A stretch of 64,000 nt of DNA, taken from positions 698,380 through 762,379 of the forward strand of contig JBBCJL010000006.1 in assembly GCA_037190225.1 (NCBI GenBank). Direction: 5' to 3'. Source of the DNA: MKSF01 sp037190225 (GTDB lineage: Bacteria > Bacteroidota > Bacteroidia > Chitinophagales > Chitinophagaceae). Of this stretch, positions 36,738 to 43,638 are shown piece by piece. Both the position numbers and the translations under genes were made by a program. The notes below the pieces were generated by a model. The model was given only the letters and a program-made list of their open reading frames with translations, was not told where the DNA came from and made no database searches. Position 1 is the stretch's first letter, and the number at the start of each line of letters is the position of its first letter.

Positions 36738-37322
36738 TTATTGTTTCAATTTAAAATATATCTTCTTCAGCCTGCCGAGACATTTATATTTCTGCACCTT
36801 GGCTGTCTCTATATTTGCGTACTGATGAAGAGCCGCTATATCCTGCATGCTCTTCTTTTCTATATAAAAAGCTTTCAATACCTGGGCGCAGGGCTCTCCC
36901 AGCTCCTTCATAGCCTGCTGGAGCACCTCATAATTGTGCTCGTGCTCCAGGAAATAGGCCACATCCTGCTGCTCATCCTGTAACCCGCCGGTTACCGGCT
37001 GCGCTTCATCGGAAAAGTCCACGGGCAGCTCATACTGGTAGTGCTTTTGCTGAAACTTTTTGAACCACAGCCTTTTACAGACCGCAAACAGGTAAGTTCC
37101 TATTTTACAGGTCAGGCAGAACTCCGGATCTTTAGATTTCTGGTACAATACGATCAGACCATCCTGGAACACATCCTGGGCACTTTCGGCATCCCCTCCT
37201 TTTGAGAATATCCACTTGCTGATAATCGGATAATACACGGTATATATAACTTTGGATGCCCTGTGATCCCCTTCAGAAAGACCGTCCAGCAGCGCCACAT
37301 CGTTATAGAACTCTTCTTTCAA
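36738..37322 (-). CDS. ECF-type sigma-70 family factor (partner of the protease-fusion gene)
   Basis: The 194-aa product is a sigma-70 family regulator of the ECF group. GDHRASKVIYTVYYPIISKW and DAESAQDVFQDGLIVLYQKS form region 2; KELGEPCAQVLKAFYIEKKSMQDIAALHQYANIETAKVQKYKCLGRLKK forms region 4, with the HTH (QDIAALHQYANIETAKVQKYKCL). It is the first gene of a two-gene unit on the minus strand, followed after 27 bases by the protease-fusion gene. The region in front (37323-37474) is shared with a divergent lipoprotein gene and is AT-rich without a clear operator. Confidence 0.92.
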   Translation of the reverse strand: MKEEFYNDVALLDGLSEGDHRASKVIYTVYYPIISKWIFSKGGDAESAQDVFQDGLIVLYQKSKDPEFCLTCKIGTYLFAVCKRLWFKKFQQKHYQYELPVDFSDEAQPVTGGLQDEQQDVAYFLEHEHNYEVLQQAMKELGEPCAQVLKAFYIEKKSMQDIAALHQYANIETAKVQKYKCLGRLKKIYFKLKQ

Positions 37323-37474
37323 TTATTAATACGTTTTTTAATGAATTGTAACCCAAAAGTCGTTCAAAAAAGAATAAAAAAAAATTTTCAAAAAAACGGG
37401 TTACCTTTTTTCTGTCCGGGAATAAATAGGTGTAAATAATCAAAAATTACTTTAATCAATTCAATTCTTAGAAA

Positions 37475-37690
37475 ATGAAAACTTTAAAATTAGCTATCCT
37501 GGCGTTATCTTTCGGTGCATTCGCAGTTTCTTGCGGTGATACAAATACTGAGACAAAAATTGAAACTCCTGAAGTTGAAGCTCCGGTAACTCCTGAGACT
37601 CCGGCTCCTGTTACTCCTGAAGTTAACCCTGCTGATACTACTAATCCTGCAGCTCAACCAACTCCTGAAGCTGCTCCTGAAACAAAATAA
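37475..37690 (+). CDS. Small Pro/Thr/Glu-rich lipoprotein
   Basis: A 71-aa lipoprotein: MKTLKLAILALSFGAFAVSC ends in the lipobox AVSC (Cys20). The mature part is low-complexity, built of repeated TPE, APV, PEV and NPA units, so it is likely a flexible surface peptide and not a folded enzyme. A strong terminator follows 20 bases downstream, so it is monocistronic. The repeated low-complexity tail may vary between strains. Function unknown. Confidence 0.8.
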   Translation: MKTLKLAILALSFGAFAVSCGDTNTETKIETPEVEAPVTPETPAPVTPEVNPADTTNPAAQPTPEAAPETK

Positions 37691-37710
37691 TTGTATTTCC
37701 GGAACATATA

Positions 37711-37747
37711 AAAAGCCACTGCTTTCTAAGGGAAAGCAGTGGCTTTT
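37711..37747 (+). terminator. Terminator of the small lipoprotein gene
   Basis: AAAAGCCACTGCTTT (37711-37725) pairs perfectly with AAAGCAGTGGCTTTT (37733-37747) around a 7-base loop, and is followed by further T bases. Confidence 0.9.
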
Positions 37748-37915
37748 TTGTTTACAAAAAATCAATATATCACATTCAATAAAGCTCAAATAAAGATAAT
37801 AATCAATACTTTAAAACAAAACACATAAAGCAACGGATATGATAATTATAACATTCTGCGCTTATTATTTATGAAAAAAGCGGACATTTACGTCATCTTA
37901 TAAAAGCTGCTGACC

Positions 37916-38479
37916 TTGCCTGCACCCAGACAACATTTATCCGAAAAAGAATTGCTCCGGCTGTACGCTACAGACCGCAACCCGGAATGGCTTGGCATAG
38001 CGCTGGAACGCTATACGGTCCTGCTGGTCGGCATATGCATGAAGTACCTGAAGGAGCAGGAAGAAGCCAGGGATATCGTACAGCAGGTATTCATAAAAGC
38101 GCTGCATACCCTGGAAAAGCAGCAGATCGACAACCTCGGGGGCTGGCTGTACAGGGTCGCCAGGAACGAATGCCTGGACCATTTAAGAAAGCTCACCTAC
38201 AACAGGAATATAGAGGAAGAGCAGCATCACCTGCGGGCCGAGGATACAGACCTCTCCGCCTACCTGGAGCAGGACATCACGATCGAGGCCCTGCATAAAG
38301 CCATCGGGGAGCTGAGGCAGGACCAGAAGATCTGCATTGAATTATTCTATTTACAGCAAAAAAGTTACCAGGAGATCGCAGAAATCACTAAGTTTGAGAT
38401 CAGGCAGGTAAAAAGCAATATCCAGAACGGGAAGCGCAATCTGAAAATTAAACTTGAAGAACAGCAACTTGGAAAATAA
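37916..38479 (+). CDS. ECF-type sigma-70 family factor with TTG start
   Basis: The 187-aa product has sigma-70 region 2 (YTVLLVGICMKYLKEQEEARDIVQQVFIKAL, then NLGGWLYRVARNECLDHLRK) and region 4 (IGELRQDQKICIELFYLQQKSYQEIAEITKFEIRQVKSNIQNGKRNLK). There is no in-frame ATG before residue 42, and a stop lies in frame at 37901-37903, so the start must be near-cognate; TTG at 37916 is used here. The following small membrane gene overlaps its end by about 11-26 bases, so the two form a translationally coupled sigma-partner pair. Confidence 0.85.
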   Translation: MPAPRQHLSEKELLRLYATDRNPEWLGIALERYTVLLVGICMKYLKEQEEARDIVQQVFIKALHTLEKQQIDNLGGWLYRVARNECLDHLRKLTYNRNIEEEQHHLRAEDTDLSAYLEQDITIEALHKAIGELRQDQKICIELFYLQQKSYQEIAEITKFEIRQVKSNIQNGKRNLKIKLEEQQLGK

Positions 38480-38807
38480 TCATCCTATAGAAAAATACCG
38501 GCACAATGATTTCCTGCTGGATTACATCCATCATCGCCTGACGGATGAAGAGCGGCTTGCTTTTGAGAGCTACCTGGAACAGGATGAGATGCTGCGGGAT
38601 GCCGTTGAAGGACTGCAAGCTGTCGAAAATGCTGACAACCTGCCCGTTATACAGGCCCAGCTCCAGGATTTCCTGCGTCACCACACCCAGAAAGGCAGAC
38701 CTGCCAGGAGAAAGCCCGACTTTCATTTTGTGATCTGGGTCAGCATCGCTATCCTGCTCCTGCTGATCTGCCTGGCCGGCATTTATATCTTTTATTCCAA
38801 AAGATAA
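38454..38807 (+). CDS. Small single-pass protein coupled to the sigma gene, possible anti-sigma factor
   Basis: This product (112-117 aa) overlaps the sigma gene. Residues about 15-75 are a charged helical domain (LLDYIHHRLTDEERLAFESYLEQDEMLRDAVEGL) of the type found in zinc-free anti-sigma factors. A single membrane helix near the C-terminus (FHFVIWVSIAILLLLICLAGIYIF) is followed by a three-residue tail. Possible starts are TTG 38454 and TTG 38469; both are non-ATG. The arrangement (sigma followed by a small membrane protein, coupled by overlap) is what makes the anti-sigma role likely. No family name is claimed. Confidence 0.7.
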   Translation: MKNSNLENNHPIEKYRHNDFLLDYIHHRLTDEERLAFESYLEQDEMLRDAVEGLQAVENADNLPVIQAQLQDFLRHHTQKGRPARRKPDFHFVIWVSIAILLLLICLAGIYIFYSKR

Positions 38808-38943
38808 ACGCGCCTCCCGGAATTTCCTTATTTTTAAGCTTATTTTTAGTCCCCGACCCAACCAGGGAAGGGATTTGACTGTCTATTATGACAGGTGACC
38901 AAAACATTATTAACATTTGTCATTAGCAATATCATATCAGGGC

Positions 38944-39495
38944 ATGGAATCAAACTCCGATGAGTTGATACAAATAGTGGAGGGCTGTATGAAAAATGAA
39001 CGTGCTGCCCAGGAACGTTTGTATAAAATGTTCTACCCTAAAATGATGGCAATGATACGCCGCTATTACTCGGACGAAATGATAGCGGAAGAGATCATCA
39101 ATAACGGCTTTCTCAAAGCTTTCAAGCACATTACAAGCTTCGGTTTCAAAGGATCATTCGAGGGCTGGCTTCGTAAGATCATGTTCCGTTCCGTATCCGA
39201 TTATTCCCAGATACAGAATAAATACCGTGACAATGTGGTGCTGATGGAGAAAGACGCGCTGCTGCCCCGTGCCCATTCCCACAACCTGTATTATAACGAT
39301 CTGATGAAGCTGGTGGAGCAGCTGCCTGAAGCCACGCGGGTCGTATTCAACCTGTTTGTATTGGAAAATTACGGGCATAAGGAGATCGCCGAGCTGATGC
39401 ACATCAGCGAAGGCACTTCTAAATGGCATGTGGCCGAGGCAAGAAAGCTGCTGAAAGCGAAAATAGAAAAATTGAATTTACACTTTAAAAAATAA
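38944..39495 (+). CDS. ECF-type sigma-70 family factor (partner of the barrel-fusion gene)
   Basis: The 183-aa product is an ECF sigma factor. NERAAQERLYKMFYPKMMAMIRRYYSDEMIAEEIINNGFLKAFKHI is region 2; LVEQLPEATRVVFNLFVLENYGHKEIAELMHISEGTSKWHVAEARKLLK is region 4 with the HTH. Start at 38944 (MESNSDELIQ) rather than 38917, as the first ten residues there do not fit. The next gene starts five bases after the stop, so both are in one operon. It is the third sigma gene within 2.7 kb, and each has a membrane-bound partner of a different kind. Confidence 0.92.
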   Translation: MESNSDELIQIVEGCMKNERAAQERLYKMFYPKMMAMIRRYYSDEMIAEEIINNGFLKAFKHITSFGFKGSFEGWLRKIMFRSVSDYSQIQNKYRDNVVLMEKDALLPRAHSHNLYYNDLMKLVEQLPEATRVVFNLFVLENYGHKEIAELMHISEGTSKWHVAEARKLLKAKIEKLNLHFKK

Positions 39496-39500
39496 TAGAT

Positions 39501-41456
39501 ATGGATAACAACAAGGAATTCATCCATATTGATGAACTGTTTCAGCGACTAAGGCATACCGTGCAGGAAGAATACCGCTCGGAAGATGCCTGGTCCAGGA
39601 TGAAAAATCTCCTGGATGAGGAAATGCCCGTCACTGATCCGGTAAGAGGCAGCGGAAGAAAAAGGTATTTTATACCGCTGCTCGCTTTACTGCTGGGTAT
39701 CGGCGGTGTTACTACCGGCTACCAGTTGTACCAATATAACCAACAGCAATTATCAGGCACCCTGCAGGCTGCTGCAGCACATGATATGGTCAGCGCTGCC
39801 GCTACCCCTGCATCCTATTCCCGCGATCTCCCTGCTGAGGCCACGGAGCAATACGGCCGGAAGGGAACAGTATCCCGTACAGCAGCCGGGTCCGGCACTA
39901 CTGCCGGAACTTCAGCTCCTGCAGCGGGCAAACCTGCCGGACCCCGTAGCAGCAATAACGATAACGGTAACAGAACAGGCAGGCACACCCCCTCACAGGG
40001 CGGTAGTACACTGGCCCGTACCGGCGGAACAGCCGGCAGCACTGCAGGACGTGAGCATTCCGTTAAAAGCAATCCTGAACAACAGCTTACAGAAATATTC
40101 CAGCTGCCCGCAATAGCTGCCGGGCCCGGCATATGGCAATACCACCATCCTGTAGCCCGGCTGCTGAACGGCAGCAGCACTTCCCTGGTAATGAATACCC
40201 TACCTGAGGACAATAAAGCGGGCGCTACTCCTTCAGCGGAAAGGCTGGAAAGGCTCCTTCAGGAAAAAATTCCCAACGCACTGCCTGCTGTACGGCAGCA
40301 GCCCGTTGTGCCTGTAGCACAGACGGCGACTCCGCCAACTGAGACCGGCGACCATAAGCCTGCCGCAGAGCAGCAGCACGACAACGTGACACCGGAAACG
40401 CCTGAGATCATCAGGACCGTAGCCAGGGATAATGTTACTTATGTACAGAAAAACGATGGCAAATGGTATAAAGAGGAAGAAGAAAAGAGAAAATTCATCC
40501 ATACCGTAAGGAAAATGGACGAGAACCGCCAGTACTACATTGACACCCAGTCAGTAGAAGAAGCGATCGTGGTGAAGCACCTGCCCGTGGACGCCTCCAT
40601 AGTGACCGGGCGGACGGAAAACAGCCTCGGCAGCTCCGCATCAACGTCCAGCAGCAACTTCACGGATCTCAAGGTCCTGAATGACAGTAAGGTGAAAGCC
40701 TATACCGGCGAAGAGGAAGGCAGCTCCTTCTTTAAGAAATACATTTTAAAAGACGATATCTATAAGCTGTTCAACGGAACGAACAAATTCGAGGCCATGA
40801 TCAACTTCGGCGGCCTGTACGCGCCTGCCGCAACCGGCTCCTACGGCTTCCACTTCGGCGTGGGCGCTATTTATAACCTGACAGAGCGCCTGGATATCGG
40901 CCTGGAAGCCAGGTATGTCCGTAAGTCATTCTCCAATTTCTATCAGGAAGATGAGCAGAAAAACTACAATGTTTCCCAAAATGGCTCCCTGTACAGCGGT
41001 ACGGAGACCATCACCCGTTATGAATACACCATCAGGAACTACAACAGCATCGAAATACCGCTGTACCTGAGCTATAAAATAGGCGACAGGCTATCTGTAA
41101 TGGGCGGTATCCAGTATGTTTATGCAGCGCCTATCAAATGGCAACTGAAAACCAGCACCATGGTAAACGATAATTTCGCTTCCGTGGAAATGCCGCAAAA
41201 TACCAGTATGCTGTTCAACCAGCAGACCGACTTCAGCGCCCGCAGCGGGTTCGGGTTCATGGCAGGCATAGGCTTTGACGCCAGCAAGCGCATCAGCCTT
41301 GATTTCAGGGTATCGCAGAATTTCTACGGCAGGAACAACAGCAGCAATAATTCCATCAACAGCATTTACAACGCTCCTGTTTTCGGACTGACGCTGGGAT
41401 ATTTCTTTGGTAAAAAAGATAAGATCTATTACCTGATGCAGAATAATCAACGCTAA
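39501..41456 (+). CDS. Anti-sigma-like membrane protein fused to an outer-membrane-barrel-like domain
   Basis: A 651-aa protein of unusual layout. Residues 1-50 are a charged cytoplasmic helix (ELFQRLRHTVQEEYRSEDAWSRMKNLL). A single membrane segment follows (RKRYFIPLLALLLGIGGVTTGYQLY, about 54-78). Residues 80-430 are a long, Ala/Gly/Thr/Pro-rich, low-complexity linker. From about 430 to the end is a PorT-like outer-membrane beta-barrel domain (FEAMINFGGLYAPAATGSYGFHFGVGAIYNL, GLEARYVRKSFSNFY, PVFGLTLGYFFGK). A single chain linking an inner-membrane helix to a barrel of this type is seen in Bacteroidota but its topology is unproven. The gene follows an ECF sigma gene by 5 bases, so it may sense envelope status and hold the sigma factor. 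That is inference. Confidence 0.8.
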   Translation: MDNNKEFIHIDELFQRLRHTVQEEYRSEDAWSRMKNLLDEEMPVTDPVRGSGRKRYFIPLLALLLGIGGVTTGYQLYQYNQQQLSGTLQAAAAHDMVSAAATPASYSRDLPAEATEQYGRKGTVSRTAAGSGTTAGTSAPAAGKPAGPRSSNNDNGNRTGRHTPSQGGSTLARTGGTAGSTAGREHSVKSNPEQQLTEIFQLPAIAAGPGIWQYHHPVARLLNGSSTSLVMNTLPEDNKAGATPSAERLERLLQEKIPNALPAVRQQPVVPVAQTATPPTETGDHKPAAEQQHDNVTPETPEIIRTVARDNVTYVQKNDGKWYKEEEEKRKFIHTVRKMDENRQYYIDTQSVEEAIVVKHLPVDASIVTGRTENSLGSSASTSSSNFTDLKVLNDSKVKAYTGEEEGSSFFKKYILKDDIYKLFNGTNKFEAMINFGGLYAPAATGSYGFHFGVGAIYNLTERLDIGLEARYVRKSFSNFYQEDEQKNYNVSQNGSLYSGTETITRYEYTIRNYNSIEIPLYLSYKIGDRLSVMGGIQYVYAAPIKWQLKTSTMVNDNFASVEMPQNTSMLFNQQTDFSARSGFGFMAGIGFDASKRISLDFRVSQNFYGRNNSSNNSINSIYNAPVFGLTLGYFFGKKDKIYYLMQNNQR

Positions 41457-41478
41457 ATATTGACAATATATACTTACG

Positions 41479-41515
41479 TATGCCGTGTATCCTTAAAAGT
41501 GCACGGCATATTTTT
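41479..41515 (+). terminator. Terminator of the sigma/barrel-fusion operon
   Basis: TATGCCGTG (41479-41487) pairs with CACGGCATA (41502-41510), followed by five T bases. Confidence 0.8.
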
Positions 41516-41727
41516 ATCCTGAGGGCTCCGCCAGCCGCTTCAGGGTCCGTATTAACGGCTTAAAGCAGCCCCCCGGACATCCGCCCTTTCCGCTTTAACA
41601 AGTCATTTTCCCCACTTTCCGGCAAGCCCTTGTAACGGCCCGATTATCAGCAGTAACAAGACGTAAAAAAATGAATGACTATTCATTTTTTTACCTAAAA
41701 ATTGCATTTCTTGTGAAATATCTTAGC

Positions 41728-41735
41728 TATATTTG
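41728..41735 (+). promoter_or_regulatory. -7 promoter motif of etfBA
   Basis: TATATTTG fits TAnnTTTG and leaves a leader of about 36-40 bases before the etfB start at 41779. Confidence 0.5.
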
Positions 41736-41778
41736 CACTGCTTTTGGAAATTACATTATTTATAAAAAAATAAATGAA

Positions 41779-42522
41779 ATGAAAATATTAGTTTGTATAG
41801 CTCAGGCTCCGGATACGACCTCAAAGATTGCGTTTACGGACAATAATACCAGGTTTAACGAAGCAGGCGTTACCTATATCATCAATCCGTATGATGAGTG
41901 GTATGCCCTGGTACGCGCCCTGGAACTGAAAGAAGCAGGTACAGCCGGCGAGGTGCACCTGATTACGGTAGGCAATGCCGGATCTGAAGCTATTATGAGA
42001 AAAGCGCTGGCACTGGGAGGCGATCAGGCTTACCGTATCAATACGGAGAGCACTGACACCTACCTTGTAGCGGAGCAGATCGCCGCTTTTGCCAAAGATA
42101 AAGGATATGACCTGATCCTGACAGGAAAGGAATCCATTGATTACAATAACGGATCTATAGGCGCTTCCATCGCAGCGGCCCTGGATACAGAATACGTAGG
42201 CTTTGCCACGAAGCTGGACGTAAGCGGCAATACCGCTACCGTTACCCGTGAGATCGAAGGCGGAGAGGAAACAGATACGGTCAATACGCCGGTTGTCATC
42301 TCCTGCCAGAAAGGTATGGCGGAAGCACGCATTCCCAATATGAGAGGTATCATGGCAGCCCGTACCAAGCCGCTCAACGTCATAGAGCCTACAGGCACCG
42401 CCGCTCTGACACAGATCGCTTCCTATGAATTACTGCCTCCTAAATCAGGGGTAAAATTATTTGAAGCGGACCAGATGGACGCCCTGGTGGAAGCGCTGCA
42501 CAAGGATGCAAAAGTGATCTGA
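41779..42522 (+). CDS. etfB: Electron transfer flavoprotein, beta subunit
   Basis: The 247-aa product is the small, AMP-binding subunit of ETF, which takes electrons from acyl-CoA dehydrogenases and passes them to the quinone pool. KILVCIAQAPDTTSKIAF is the usual start; GKESIDYNNGSIGASIAAAL and MAEARIPNMRGIMAARTKPL are characteristic (the last includes the family signature). Length is normal. It forms an operon with etfA 64 bases downstream. Confidence 0.96.
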   Translation: MKILVCIAQAPDTTSKIAFTDNNTRFNEAGVTYIINPYDEWYALVRALELKEAGTAGEVHLITVGNAGSEAIMRKALALGGDQAYRINTESTDTYLVAEQIAAFAKDKGYDLILTGKESIDYNNGSIGASIAAALDTEYVGFATKLDVSGNTATVTREIEGGEETDTVNTPVVISCQKGMAEARIPNMRGIMAARTKPLNVIEPTGTAALTQIASYELLPPKSGVKLFEADQMDALVEALHKDAKVI

Positions 42523-42586
42523 CCCGGTCGGATAGCTTTGGCCAACCACAATCATTTTCTTACGCTTAATAAAGATATTTCAATAT

Positions 42587-43558
42587 ATGTCAGTTTTAGT
42601 TTTTGTTGAAAACAACCAGGGTTCTTTCAAAAAGAAAACCTACGAATTAATTAACTATGCTGCCGAGGTAGCTAAAAGAACAGGCGTTGACACCACTGCG
42701 CTTGTTTTAGGACAGGCCGATGATGCAGCGCTGGCGGCGCTGGGTAATTACGGTGCCGTAAAAGTATTACACGACAGCAATGCGGCTTTCAATAATTTCG
42801 GTACCAGGGCTTTCTCCAAAGCTGTTATCGCCGCGGCGCAAAAAACAGGCGCTAAGGTCATTATCACTAATTATGACGTGGAAGGAAAATCCATCGCGGG
42901 CTATGTAGCCGCCGCATTAAAAGCAGGCCTGGTGTCCGGAGCAGTGGATTATCCCGTAACAGAGGGCGGCTTTACGGTAAAGAAAACCGTATTCTCCGGT
43001 AAAGCATTTGCCAATATTACCATTACTTCCGATATCAAGGTAGTAAGCCTGGTCCCTAATACCTTCCCTGTGCAGAAAACGGATGCCACAGCAACGGTAG
43101 AGGCGTTTGACACAGGTGTAAGCACCAATAATATTACTGTAAAAGAAGTCAATAAAGTGACCGGTGCCGTACCTCTCGGAGAGGCTGAGCTGGTGGTTTC
43201 CGGCGGACGCGGCCTGAAAGGCCCTGAAAACTGGGGCATCGTGGAAGACCTCGCCAATGCGCTGGGCGCCGCCTTAGCGTGCAGCCGCCCGGTAGCTGAC
43301 GCCCACTGGCGCCCGCATCATGAGCACGTAGGGCAAACAGGCGGCACTATCCGTCCTAACCTGTACGTAGCCTGCGGGATATCCGGCGCTATACAGCATT
43401 TGGCAGGCGTCAATTCATCCAAATGTATCGTTGTCATCAATAAAGACCCCGAAGCACCGTTCTTCAAGGCTGCCGACTATGGTGTGGTAGGTGATGTATT
43501 CGAAATACTGCCCAAACTTACAGAGGCTGTAAAAAAATTCAAGGCAGGTCACGCTTAA
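42587..43558 (+). CDS. etfA: Electron transfer flavoprotein, alpha subunit
   Basis: The 323-aa product is the FAD-binding subunit of ETF. SVLVFVENNQGSFKKKTYEL opens the N-terminal domain; the FAD domain has VVSGGRGLKGPENW, VGQTGGTIRPNLYVACGISGAIQHLAG and INKDPEAPFFKAADYGVVGD, the full family signature. Second gene of etfBA, ended by a perfect bidirectional hairpin. Confidence 0.97.
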   Translation: MSVLVFVENNQGSFKKKTYELINYAAEVAKRTGVDTTALVLGQADDAALAALGNYGAVKVLHDSNAAFNNFGTRAFSKAVIAAAQKTGAKVIITNYDVEGKSIAGYVAAALKAGLVSGAVDYPVTEGGFTVKKTVFSGKAFANITITSDIKVVSLVPNTFPVQKTDATATVEAFDTGVSTNNITVKEVNKVTGAVPLGEAELVVSGGRGLKGPENWGIVEDLANALGAALACSRPVADAHWRPHHEHVGQTGGTIRPNLYVACGISGAIQHLAGVNSSKCIVVINKDPEAPFFKAADYGVVGDVFEILPKLTEAVKKFKAGHA

Positions 43559-43576
43559 CCATCACTTTTATCATAA

Positions 43577-43614
43577 AAAAGGTCCTATACTGATTATTTG
43601 GTATAGGACCTTTT
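43577..43614. terminator. Bidirectional terminator between etfA and the DUF3857-like gene
   Basis: AAAAGGTCCTATAC (43577-43590) pairs perfectly with GTATAGGACCTTTT (43601-43614) around a 10-base loop. It serves etfA and the converging gene on the minus strand. Confidence 0.9.
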
Positions 43615-43638
43615 AATATGATGCCATATCTGCCAGCA

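Larger units (their letters stand above)
41457..41778. other. 322-base gap holding a terminator and the etfB promoter
   Basis: The first part has the terminator hairpin of the barrel-fusion gene (41479-41515). The second half is AT-rich and contains the candidate etfB promoter, TATATTTG (41728-41735), 44 bases before the etfB start. No gene is supported; an upstream ATG at 41671 in the etfB frame gives a non-family N-terminus and is ignored. Confidence 0.6.
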
